The position numbers and the translations under genes were made by a program. Of a stretch of 64,000 nt of DNA, positions 48,201 to 57,800 are shown in pieces (the first letter of the stretch is position 1; each line of letters starts with the position of its first letter). This stretch comes from Stentor roeselii (taxonomy: Eukaryota; Ciliophora; Heterotrichea; Heterotrichida; Stentoridae), in assembly GCA_006503475.1 (NCBI GenBank), contig RSEH01000231.1, positions 1 through 64,000 of the forward strand. The letters are read 5' to 3'. Below the pieces are notes generated by a model. That model was not told the origin of the DNA. It worked only from the letters and a program-made list of their open reading frames with translations, and searched no databases.

Positions 48201-49930
48201 TTGACCATTTGAGTGCAAGCACTGGATGCTGTTATTTTCACCTCTTCAGGGAAAAGAACGAGTAAAGACCCTTCATCCGAGCCTTGATTCTCGAGAATTA
48301 CTTGAAAAACGTAGTCAGTCACTGATGCTACTTTATCAGACTGAGTCAGAATCGAAGCTTTGATCATTCCAGCGGAAGGGATGAAAGACACCTGAATGTT
48401 TTTCCCTATTTTCACTAAGTTCTGCATACTTTCATATAAAATAATTGAAAATTCTTGAGTTTTCGCGGTGTTGTTAGGATTTTTCACTGAATCCAGTTGA
48501 AGTGTGACTTTTTCATCTAGTACCTCAAAAGATGAGAAAAGTACCAAATTTCCATGAATAGAGAAATCGAATGCACTTCCATTTGTGGCCTTAGAAACTG
48601 AAATTCCTGCAGGGAACTCAATAGTTATCAATGAAGTGTTGGTAACTAATTCAGAATCAAAATGAAAAAAGTAACTTGCTTCTCGGTTTATTTGAGTGGT
48701 TGATACTTCTAAAGTAACATCTAGATAATGCGGCTCAATCTCAATTTTCACATCTCCAGAGCAAAGTACTCCATTTTCCGAGTGTCGAATTTCAACTCTT
48801 ACCTTTGCCAAGTTTTTCGAGTTTGGATTCTGAACGCCAATCAAAAGCAGCCTGACTAGTGTCCCTCCTTGAAGCGAGTATTTCACACTATCATAGATTT
48901 CAATAAAATTCGGTTCAGTTCTCATTGAAACCTCTGAATGAATTCCATAGGCACCATAAACAAGCACGTTATTTACATCAAAATTCTCGAATTCTAATGA
49001 AAAATTAGCTGTTGTTGGAATTGGATTTTCACAGATCATGTCCAACAACAAATTTGCTTCACTGCCCAATTCATTTGAGTTACTTTGATAAGAAATATTC
49101 AAAAATGCTTGATATTCGCTTTGAGCTTCTAATGAAAAATTTTCGATTTTACCTTGAGGAAGTTTGGAATAAAGATAAAAACCATTGATTTGCCCTGAAC
49201 TTGGAGGCGGGGGAAGGAAGAAGGTTATTGTCGAGTTGCCTCCTGATGAAGAGCCTTTTAGGAGAAGCGAGTTTTGGCTGCAGAGACAGGGAGAATGAAA
49301 AATGAAGTCTGAATAAAAGTTACTTGATATGTTTTGACATTGAGGTTCTTCTGTGCAGTAGGAATTCTGATAACCATTTAAAAACTCTTCTTTGTTAGGA
49401 AATTGTAAAACAAGTTCTTCAATTTCGAAGTTTGTAGAGACAGTCAAAGTCCAATTCCCTTTGCTATCCACTGAAATCATAGCATCTTTCATTGAAACCG
49501 GGAAAAACTCAAGATAAAGTCCACTGTCGAGGTTATCAACGACAACTCCATTCTGATTCAAGCTGTAAACCAAAAAGCTCTGAGTGGTTAAAGCATATTT
49601 TGGTGTATTAATTGCATAAACAGTGAATATAATGAGTTCACCATTGGAGGGAAAACATGAAGTGATCGTAACTTCATTATTTTCAGCCTGACAATCAATC
49701 TGATCCTTTTTCTCAACCCCTCCTTCAACACTGCATCTAAGATTAGATGGAAGTTCTAACCCATCAGGAAAAACAAATATAACCGAGTGATTTTCTTCAA
49801 TTTTCGTAGGAAAAGTGATGCTAAACTGAATATTTGAAGTAGTCCGAACTAAAAGATTAGAACCTGAAACCTCAGCATTTTGAATAAGTCCAGCATCAAC
49901 AAACCTCCAAATCCATGCCAAAAAAATCAT
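45272..49930 (-). CDS. Giant Cys-rich surface protein with furin-like repeats, LNR and multi-pass domain
   Basis: 1552 residues. MIFLAWIWRFVDAG is a signal peptide. Residues about 20-880 form a beta-rich ectodomain with repeated units ending in NP-x-x-T (VQNPNSK, VKNPNNT, IRNPLNT, IKNPSKT). Residues about 885-1020 hold furin/GF-receptor Cys repeats (CLTCFHSPSLCKSC and copies), then a Lin-12/Notch repeat CDPECDNEACGYDNFDCS near 1035-1053. About five hydrophobic helices (1095-1280) and an acidic cytosolic tail of about 270 residues follow. It is probably a cell-surface receptor or adhesin. The cytosolic tail contains two similar blocks (YQVFEAVHCKSQTLYLVKEV and YRVLCKDDEKLLIVD type). The family is ciliate-type; the ligand is unknown. 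Confidence 0.85.
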   Translation of the reverse strand: MIFLAWIWRFVDAGLIQNAEVSGSNLLVRTTSNIQFSITFPTKIEENHSVIFVFPDGLELPSNLRCSVEGGVEKKDQIDCQAENNEVTITSCFPSNGELIIFTVYAINTPKYALTTQSFLVYSLNQNGVVVDNLDSGLYLEFFPVSMKDAMISVDSKGNWTLTVSTNFEIEELVLQFPNKEEFLNGYQNSYCTEEPQCQNISSNFYSDFIFHSPCLCSQNSLLLKGSSSGGNSTITFFLPPPPSSGQINGFYLYSKLPQGKIENFSLEAQSEYQAFLNISYQSNSNELGSEANLLLDMICENPIPTTANFSLEFENFDVNNVLVYGAYGIHSEVSMRTEPNFIEIYDSVKYSLQGGTLVRLLLIGVQNPNSKNLAKVRVEIRHSENGVLCSGDVKIEIEPHYLDVTLEVSTTQINREASYFFHFDSELVTNTSLITIEFPAGISVSKATNGSAFDFSIHGNLVLFSSFEVLDEKVTLQLDSVKNPNNTAKTQEFSIILYESMQNLVKIGKNIQVSFIPSAGMIKASILTQSDKVASVTDYVFQVILENQGSDEGSLLVLFPEEVKITASSACTQMVNLPSSAFCMFSMNQVRIKNLFNPGFSLNFQFTLTNIRNPLNTCGSKSFQITTYENDLVLDKTFSELSVLTGTPEDLEVEAHISSVVVGEISHLDVRITSSLFEKTLLVVFPDGFELGEASCKENSESVLTLTCEKETNYSLVVNFELSRSGNTTFEFSIENIKNPSKTTKNEQVLFVLKSESCEISSGFSSVWINKASKLSVNWTMTDQMVGSLSNYSFSISYSNLVPPSGYLELSLPESINPTEETFCIPSCKINSNSIHLPVSIKVDIYFLKNSENSSTSNIFSLSTRLDSSLIDSFNSSPFFHKCLKTCLTCFHSPSLCKSCPSNSFLFNSNCLSECPSGFGLLDSTCIACEVQCKSCSSNSSFCLKCQEGLAYKGTCVKSCPVNQSIEVNKTICLDCLDSCLTCAESTENCTSCKTGFFLYLGQCLENCPVGLVGLNGECKACSCPAEKLNNSQCDPECDNEACGYDNFDCSQTLSLKSMPSVTAAAGSAVMTAGNKFIGKGEMLGPTVALWTLTQTCSWVSFTYELSKHSDESKGRRLTELNTSEVFELFLAVILINFLMNLGFTFAYFFKFSREDILHHDWMKQHKFFTVFIGIISAIFSFQLIRLTYTGPSCLKCCRSPFFRVSTITVILMVYTVCYCLLVLTPAITLLVYVLFTYDSSHKIYANTIDCLVLTVLIALTTLFDLVKLSIQIGIEKERPATATVVPEKERMPDETFEMGKDDQIHTERRLRDTGMTEMNEINEFFEPEDEDHEKIKWFSIGSVVFNEEFEVVETNSEYQVFEAVHCKSQTLYLVKEVEYDEQERKAWKILDFQQIHGTWTIGKNVDEDHIKEVKVWNGQVDKVRALHRSGLEIILVKSFVGGYLNDFATGNPLYRVLCKDDEKLLIVDDNDPSYASLRLDGQLMRVFRSFDNSLLIDVFPKTNLCDVSFSKEIPESSDDILGTAEGPSLSGRLLKQKLSPLPIKSLNLKS

Positions 49931-49947
49931 TTATTATCGAAAATTAC

Positions 49948-51015
49948 TTAAAATCTGTCGGAAAATCCGACTAAAATGACTGTCACATTATCAGAACTTC
50001 CCCTTTCCAGAGCGAGGTCAATAACAGCACTGACAGCTTTTCCAAGTCTCTCCGAATAATTTCCATTATACAAAAGTCCTTCCCAGACCATCTGATTGAC
50101 CTCTTCATTACTAAGCACATCAAAAATGCCATCAGAAGCAATAAGCAAATAATCCAAACTTTCCTGCATTTTCACTCTATAAATATCAGGACTAGCAATC
50201 AAAACTCCAGGAAGTCCTCCCAAATGCTTCATCTTTGCAGTGACATCTCCAAACGACCTAGAAACGCTAAGTCGTCCGGGCAGGACTCGTGCAACGCCGA
50301 AGCGATTTCCAGGAACAATGACTCCTCCCGCTTTTTCAATGCGACTTTTTTCACTTTCAACGGCAGGCTTGTGGTCCTCGCTCACCTGAAGCACTTTTCC
50401 CTTGCCTGTGCCGATGATCGCGCGAGAGTCTCCGGTATTTGCCAGATAAATAAAATTTTCAGTAATCAAAGCGCAAGTCGCGCAAGATCCGGACTTATCA
50501 CTTGTTTTTTGAAGACAACTGTTGATAAAATGACTTTCAGCCTGTGAAAAACTAGTCTTCAGGCTTTCTTTGATGTCAGACGATGATGAAAGATGACGGA
50601 AAATGAAACGGTGAAGGTTCTCCGCAAGGTAGTCAGCACATCCGGAACCCCCGTGACCGTCGAATAAGGCAAAATAAGAGAAGTTTTCCTTGGATTCTGA
50701 TGTGCTGACCTTCGGCATGATCGTGACTCGGTCTTCGTTGTAAGATCGGACCAGGCCTTGATTGGTTCCAGCTGCGAAGGCCTTGATTAGCCCGTAAGCT
50801 TTTTTTGATGTTTTTAACTTTGTCGGGTTTGACGTATGGCTTGAAAGAGCTGGAATCGGAATGTGCGTTTTAGAGGTCGCTTTTTCCCGAGGGGATCTCA
50901 GGGACTGTGGAAGGAGACGAGGAGTTAAACTATTTTTTAACTCGACTAGTGACGTCGCTCGGCACTTTAAACGAAGCTGTAGCATTGGAGTGTTTTCCAG
51001 GCTTTGAGTTGACAT
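49948..51015 (-). CDS. PP2C-type protein phosphatase (PPM family)
   Basis: 355 residues. The first 80 are Ser/Thr/Pro/Lys-rich and disordered. The PP2C domain follows with all metal-binding motifs: RSYNEDRVTI, FALFDGHGGSGCADYL near residue 117, NTGDSRAIIG, SEDHKPAVESEKSRIEKAGG, RLSVSRSFGDVTAK, LLIASDGIFDVLSNEEV and the terminal GSSDNVTVILV. It is therefore a likely active Mn2+/Mg2+-dependent Ser/Thr phosphatase. Seventeen bp separate its stop from the ATG of the giant surface protein gene on the same strand. Confidence 0.95.
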   Translation of the reverse strand: MSTQSLENTPMLQLRLKCRATSLVELKNSLTPRLLPQSLRSPREKATSKTHIPIPALSSHTSNPTKLKTSKKAYGLIKAFAAGTNQGLVRSYNEDRVTIMPKVSTSESKENFSYFALFDGHGGSGCADYLAENLHRFIFRHLSSSSDIKESLKTSFSQAESHFINSCLQKTSDKSGSCATCALITENFIYLANTGDSRAIIGTGKGKVLQVSEDHKPAVESEKSRIEKAGGVIVPGNRFGVARVLPGRLSVSRSFGDVTAKMKHLGGLPGVLIASPDIYRVKMQESLDYLLIASDGIFDVLSNEEVNQMVWEGLLYNGNYSERLGKAVSAVIDLALERGSSDNVTVILVGFSDRF

Positions 51016-51940
51016 TGTGGTTTTATATGGAACTGAAAATCAGGCTCAGAATTATGGATGAGAATGGATGAGAGTTGATTAGAATGGATTTGGGTTTTTT
51101 AGGATGAATTTTAAGGGGATATGTTTGTACCTCAGTTTTGATGAAAGAATTAATTTAGAAGATTCTGAAAAGGAAAGCGTTTTTGGAATAGTCAGTGTTT
51201 TTTGCTTTTGAAGATTTTTAGATTTAGCTCTTAAATGATGGAATTCTTGTCTATTGAGAGAAATAGTCTTAAATGTATTTTTTAATTCAGTTGGGTTGAT
51301 AAGTACAAGGTCTTAGTGATTATCAATGTATTTATAATGATTGAAATAGATTTGGTATATGGACTTTTGGATGAAATTATTTTTAATGAAGCATAGGATT
51401 AGAAGAAATTCGGATATTATTTATCGGGCTTTGAAATTGTTTTACCTTTTGCATCCATTTTTCGGTATTCTATATTTATAAATATAAATAGGAAACTAAA
51501 TAAGTATCTGATTTTAGGTTAAGCATCCATAGATAACTAATCATTGAATTTAGCATGATACTTATTAACATGTCTTCAGGATCAATTTTCTAACTGGAAA
51601 AATTCAAGCATTAAAGGATTTTACTGTTTAAGCCTATTTCCTTGAAAATAAATAATATGTCTATATTCTAAATCTCTAAAAATTTTCTAGTTTTATTAAA
51701 AAAAAATAGATATCCCGAGCTTCTAAACTCAAAAAAAAGCTTATATTCAAATACCTTTGACTTCAAAGATCTGGTTGTATATAATAAAACAAATAATTCT
51801 AAAATTATTATCCCTATTTATCACAAGATAAACTTTCCTAATCAATCCTCAACTTTTTTCCATAACTTCTCTTCCCCATTCAAAATCCAAACCCTATCCT
51901 ATAAATTTCTTTATCAAGCCATTATGCGATTCAATTAGTA
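51016..51940. other. Gene-poor region with one Met-less coding-like fragment
   Basis: 925 bp. The left part is G/T-rich and the rest AT-rich. On the minus strand, 51082-51312 is open for 77 codons and reads like coding sequence (LVLINPTELKNTFKTISL near the start, RYKHIPLKFILKNPNPF at the end) but has no ATG; a TAA precedes it. No intron of the local type links it to the PP2C gene downstream. It may be a remnant or chance. Nothing else was recognised. Confidence 0.35.
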
Positions 51941-52594
51941 TCAGTGAATTATAGATTTAATAATATAGCTAGGAAATGCTTTTTCCATCGATGCAGTATA
52001 ACAATGTCTAGGCTTTTTCACCTGCGGGCTTTTTTCAGCTACCCTGTCTTTTCCCCTACTTCTGAACTTCGTTCTTTTATAAGAAGGTTCAAGTTGATTT
52101 TCTTTTAAAAGTCCTGGAGTTTTGGCTCGCTTCGAGTTTTGACTTGAAGATCGTTTATGACTGAGAAGCGGAGTTTGTCTTCCTGAAACGATTCCAGGTT
52201 TTTTCGATTTTTTTGAGTTTCTTTTGCAAGAAGCGCTTCGAGGTACCTTTTGATTAATTTTTTTAGTCAAACAACTGGAGTAAGAAGACTTGCTTTGCTT
52301 GTGGAGAACTGGAAGAGACTTTCCCAGGATCAGGTTGGATTTGCAGTATCTGTGACGAGGCTTGACTGGAGTTCTTTTTTCATTTTTTACAGGTTTTCTT
52401 GGAAAAACGTAATTTGCATTCGTTTTAGACTTTTTGAACTTTTTTTCGATTTCTTTTCGCACTTCTTCGTCTATTATACTGTTGAAACTCATTTCTTTTA
52501 AGAAGGAGTTCTCGCTGTTCAAGGATTGCTCTTCGATTGTCGGCTTTGAGCATGAATCTGAGCTTATTGTTGGGATTCCCCTTTTATTTGACAT
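51941..52594 (-). CDS. Basic Ser/Lys-rich protein, 217 aa
   Basis: A highly basic protein of Lys, Ser, Arg and Pro, with repeated short motifs such as KKSKKPG, KRAKTPG and PRHRYCK/PRHCYTA, and a helical part near residues 35-60 (IIDEEVRKEIEKKF). It is probably disordered and nuclear or DNA/RNA/microtubule-binding (inference from charge). No family is recognised. The gene stands alone between two gene-poor stretches. Confidence 0.65.
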   Translation of the reverse strand: MSNKRGIPTISSDSCSKPTIEEQSLNSENSFLKEMSFNSIIDEEVRKEIEKKFKKSKTNANYVFPRKPVKNEKRTPVKPRHRYCKSNLILGKSLPVLHKQSKSSYSSCLTKKINQKVPRSASCKRNSKKSKKPGIVSGRQTPLLSHKRSSSQNSKRAKTPGLLKENQLEPSYKRTKFRSRGKDRVAEKSPQVKKPRHCYTASMEKAFPSYIIKSIIH

Positions 52595-54878
52595 TATTTA
52601 AAATTTCACTTTAAGTTTACTATGAAGAGATTGAGAATGAAAAGATGAGGATTTTAAATTGAAGAAGAAATATGTTTTTAGAGAATATTATTGGATTTTA
52701 GGGGTTTAGATGAGGTGCTGATAATTATTTTATTAGATAACTTTATTGTAAGAATTTAAGGGTATAGACCAATAAATGCTATTCTTTGGAGATTTTTTAC
52801 TAAAAATTTGAATTTTCATACATTTAGATGAAAAAAAATTGATTTTTAGGTTTAAGAATAGTTCTAATTATAATTTAATCAACTTTACAAAATGTAAGCA
52901 TATTATCTTCGAAAAATTTAATACTTAGATAATTAGTTTATCATAATTAATTTCTCATTAATAATTTATTATGTTGTGAATTTTTGGTATTCATCTTTTT
53001 AGTTTTCGGGGTAATGAAAATTGATATTATTAAGTTCATATATCTCTAATAATTGCAAGGAGATTAGAAATGAAATATTAATGTAATTTTTCGATTAAAC
53101 TTATAAAAATATGGATCCGTTTTCAAAGATTAATATTTTTTTATAATTAATTCACCTTACTCTTTTCAATCAGGAGATATTCAATTTTTTCTAGATTTCA
53201 TCCTTATATTATTGTTGAAAATAAATCCTGTTCTCAGTTTCTCATATCGAATATCCTGGAAAATGAGCATTATGTAAACAATAAGATATATCTAGATAGG
53301 AATTAAATTTTAGTAAAAAATGAAAATCGTATCTTTATCACAATGACTTAATCAGAGTTATTCATTGAAAAACCTAAATTCTAATCTCAACCATAAGAAA
53401 AATAAAAAAATATCCATCTATTAACATCTCGTTAAAATTTATAAACTTTTCTTTATTTCAGTTTTTTTTATGGAATTTAGAGTCACTTTGACAATTAAAC
53501 AACTCCAAGAGCCTTTTCACTACACTTAACCCCACCTTAAATAGATAAAAAGTTCTAAAACTCAGGCGAATAATAAACAAGTTTGATATTCCAAAAAAGT
53601 CAAAATTCAGCTACCATAAATTTTGCAAAGAGTTCTTAAACTTAAATCGTCTTCAATAGACTCAATCATCGCTTTTCTCTATATTAACTTCTCATCGAAA
53701 TGTGATAGTCTAGGTAAATTGATTCATTCAAGGATAAAGAAATGCTGAGTAGTATCACAAAGGAAACTATTTTTGATGAACTTGAATTGGTTGAGAGGTT
53801 AAATGTTAACAGCTTAGAGTATCCGGATCCTGATGTTGAAAAGCTGTGGGACTGCTGCAATAATTTCACCAAAAGTAAAAAAGTAATCTTAAGAACTGAA
53901 GATATTGTATTGTAGTTAATAACAGGTGATGCATTTACTATAAGGTCTTTTTAATGAATAAAAGGCATAATTTGAAAGTTGTCTGACATATTTATATTAA
54001 AGATTATTTATATAACACATTTGTAATTTTTTAAGTATGTTAATTTCCAAGTATTGAAGATGGGTTAAAATTAATGTAAATCGTTAGATTAGATATAATA
54101 TGAATAGGTAATTTAATATTAGTTTTATTTATTGATTCTGAATATATTGGAATATATATTAATCTAGAGATTTTTGCTCAAATTATACTATTTACTCCTT
54201 CTCTTTAGTAAATGGCTTTATTATAACCGACTATTTTGTAATTAAATTACTCTAATTTTTTAATATGATATAAGGATCCCAACTCTACCAGACCATTCTG
54301 TTATATTCCTTCAACACGAATAATTTCAAATTAATATCCAAAATATGTTTGGATCATATACCTGACTATGATATCAAGATTAAAAGAATGCGATTGGAAA
54401 TTTTTCATTAAAGTAAATTTTCGATTATATGTTTTATCAATTTCATGAGACCCAAATCATAAAATTCCAATTGGTTGCTAATCTTGTGAAATCCAAATCA
54501 TCTAAAAAATTAAATCTATATATATCGATAATCAATAAACACTTCTATTCATACTTTAACCTTATTACATAAAGTCCAGATATACCCTACAAAATTCATA
54601 TAATATGTACTTATTATGAGAAATAGCTTAACTTGAGTACACTTCTATAAAGATAGATTAGAAATACAAAAACTACAGCATTGAGAGTTCGCTATAAAAC
54701 TAAAGTAATATTATTAATGAGTAATTTCTAAGTAAATGAAGCCATGACCCAATATGCTCACACTAAACTCGATCATAATGAAACATTTTGAGTCAATTCC
54801 CTTATCTTAGTCTAGTCAACTTCATTTAAATCATTTTTAATAGGCCACTTCAATAAAATCCTAAAACCAACCCTAAAT
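52595..54878. other. AT-rich gene-poor stretch before the WD40-channel gene
   Basis: About 2.3 kb of very AT-rich DNA. A small frame (53742-53915) is listed separately. Another coding-like piece without ATG lies at about 54274-54412 on the plus strand (46 codons, including LISKICLDHIPDYDIKIK) bounded by stops on both sides. No tRNA, transposon or long repeat was seen. It presumably includes the promoter of the gene at 54879; from about 54735 the plus strand becomes more A/C-rich, as it does upstream of other plus-strand genes. Confidence 0.45.
53742..53915 (+). CDS. Possible small gene or gene fragment, 57 aa
   Basis: An ATG frame reading MLSSITKETIFDELELVERL and on to a TAG at 53913-53915. 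The composition (Glu/Leu/Lys helix, then LEYPDPDVEKLWDCCNN) is protein-like and not typical of random AT-rich DNA. The frame is open for nine more codons upstream of the ATG, to a TAA. No 15-nt intron that would connect it to a larger gene was found. The family is unknown. Confidence 0.3.
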   Translation: MLSSITKETIFDELELVERLNVNSLEYPDPDVEKLWDCCNNFTKSKKVILRTEDIVL

Positions 54879-57800
54879 ATGAATGGATATGCTTATAATA
54901 TGGAACTTGCAAGCGTGGATCTCAAAAGTAGTCTACTCAGTGCAGGACATCAGGAAAGCTATCAGCAGCATCAGAAACTAGTCCGCACATATGAAGAAAT
55001 CCTCGAGAGCGAGTTAAAAAGGGCAAATCCAATCCTCAAGGGCCATACAAATGCAGTGAAAGGCATCGCGCTGACTTCTGACAACTCTTTTCTTATCAGC
55101 TGCGGCAAAGACAACACTCTCCGAATCTGGAGCCTTATCGACAGAGTCCAAGAGCAAATATTCGATATCCAGGTGGACCAAGGCACAGATATATCATCAA
55201 TGGTCTTATCCCCTGACAACAAATTCGTGATTTTGGTTATTTCTGAAAAGTACCTCTTGATTCGAACCCTTGACAGTATATCAACGACGACAAGAGTTGA
55301 AGGGAAGGAAAGAGTGACGATCAAATCAGTGGCAATCTCGAATGACAGTCAACTATTCTGCACAGCTGACAGTGAAAAGACAGTAACAGTCTATGACTTA
55401 AAAGGAACTGTGGTCAAAACTCATAAAATTGAAGATAGCATCTTGACTTTTGTTCTTTTTGCTAACAAAGTTATTCTCATTGGAGGGATGTCTGGAAAGA
55501 TCAGAGGTTGGAACACCTTGACTACAGCTTTTGAATACACCTTGGAACATACAGACTATGCTACAGCTGCAGTGCTTTATGAGAATAATCGATACTTGGC
55601 TGCAGGCTACTCGAGTGGAGAAGTGATTGTCTGGAACTTGCTTGAAAACAGTAAAGAATTTTATATTGATACTCAATATTCAGGAACTCCAAATGGAATC
55701 AGCTATTCCAGTAACTCTGAGAATAAAACTATTGTGTTTAGTAACAATAAACAAGAAGTCATCTTTGTAGACCTTATCAGGAAAAATGTTAAAAGGGCTT
55801 TTGTTCGTCATTCTAGCACTATCAGTGGAGTTTTGCAAAGTATGGATGGTAGACTAGTCATCACAGCTTCTTATGATAAACTCATAAAAATTTGGCAGGA
55901 AGGAGAACTCAGGGACCATAAAGCGTCTTCTAAGTTTGGAAAGGATATCAAATGCAGTGCTCTTGATAAGAATAGTGATTTGATAGCTATCGCTTATAAT
56001 GATTCTTCTGTTAAAGTAATTAACATTGCTGAGGATAAGGAAAAGTTTAGTTTGTCATGGAAGGGTCAAAGTGTTTCCACAGCTATCTGGAGTCACGACA
56101 AAAAACAGTTGATAACTTCTAACAGTACCCCTGAAATCTCAGTCTTTTCAAGCGAGAGCAAATCATTAGAATTCGTGATACCCTGTGATTCAACAATGAA
56201 TTGCTTATTCCTTTCACCTGATTCAAAAATTCTCTATGGCTGCTCAGAAAAAGGCAAGATAATATCTTGGAACTATCAAGAAAGGACGATAAACCATGAG
56301 TTTGAAAGTGAAGGTTCATCATCCCCCTGCGTCCTTGCCTTTTCACCTGACTGGACCAAGATGTACTCAGGAGACGGCAGCATCATCAACATCTGGGACC
56401 TGGCCTCGAAGACCATTGAGACCAAACTCGAAGACAACAACACTTCAGTTAAGTGTCTTGTGCCTTTGTCGAATGGAAAAACGTTGATCAGCGGAGGAGA
56501 TGGAGGCCAAGTCAACTTCTGGAACTTAGAAGAAAATCAGATAGACGTCAGCATCGATGAAGAATCTGCCTGGGCTCGAGCTATGGACTTGTTCAATAAA
56601 GAGAAGTTCTTAGTTATAGTTCATGATAATCCTCAAGTCACAGTGGTCAATGTTGAAGAGAAAAAGATTGAATATGAATTCCAAGTGAGTCAACAATACT
56701 CATGCAAAGTTTTAAATGACAAGACATTAATCATGGGAGACATGAATAACATCCGATTTTATAACTTGACTGAACAGAAAGAAGAAGCAGTCATTAAAGC
56801 TCATACAAGGTCGATCTGCACTTTACTTATCGATAATGACAGTCTGATCAGCTGCTCGGCTGACAGGTCAATCAAGAGCTGGAAACTCAGTGATAAAAGT
56901 AATAATGGAAATTATCAAGCTTTCTGTAATAAAATCAGCACTATCTGTTTATCAAAAGATTACCTTGGTGTAGCGACTGAAGAAGGAATAGTTATGATTT
57001 ATCCAACTAATTCAAAGAGACAGATAAAGAGTTTGCAAGTTCATTCATCAAATATAAACAGTCTAGAATTATACGGCAGAAACTTTGCGACTGGCTCAGA
57101 TGATAAAAAAGTTGGAATTTTTGATGTGAATAATTATAAAGTTCATTACATCGAAGGTCATTCTAGCAGTGTTAGGTGTGTCAAATTCTCGAGTGATGGA
57201 AAAATGGTTTTTTCTGCTTCTGATGATGCTTTGATCAAAGCTTGGAATGTTGAGAAAAAGACTCTGGAATTTATACTTAAAGGACATCAAAAATGGATCT
57301 ATTCGCTTTGTGTGTTTCCCAGTGGAAATTTCATTGCAAGCTCTTCGGGTGATGGAAAGGTTAAGGTTTGGGATCTAGAACTTCGAAAGGAAGATTTTTC
57401 ATTTGAGAACCACTCAAAGACTGTTAACGCTCTTTGTATTTCTGACGATGAGGAGATCCTATTCAGTGGCTCAAATGGTAGCTCAATAGCGGCACTCACT
57501 TTAAGTGGCAAAAGACTGATTTGCTCAATGACAGGCCATTCATCATTTATCAATAGCCTAGCTCTTTACAAAAACGTTTTATTCAGTACCTCAAAAGAAG
57601 AAATCAAGAACTGGCTGTATAAAGAGAAAAAAGAAATCTTAAGTTTTGGCTGGGATACTACTGGCTATGCAACCTGTTTAGTTTTGAGTCCAGATGAGAA
57701 ATACCTGGCCGCTACTTTTGATGATAAAACAGTCAGAATATACGATTTCAAACAAGGAAAATTTTTACAAACCTTCCAACCGTTCAGCTCAAGTATTCCA

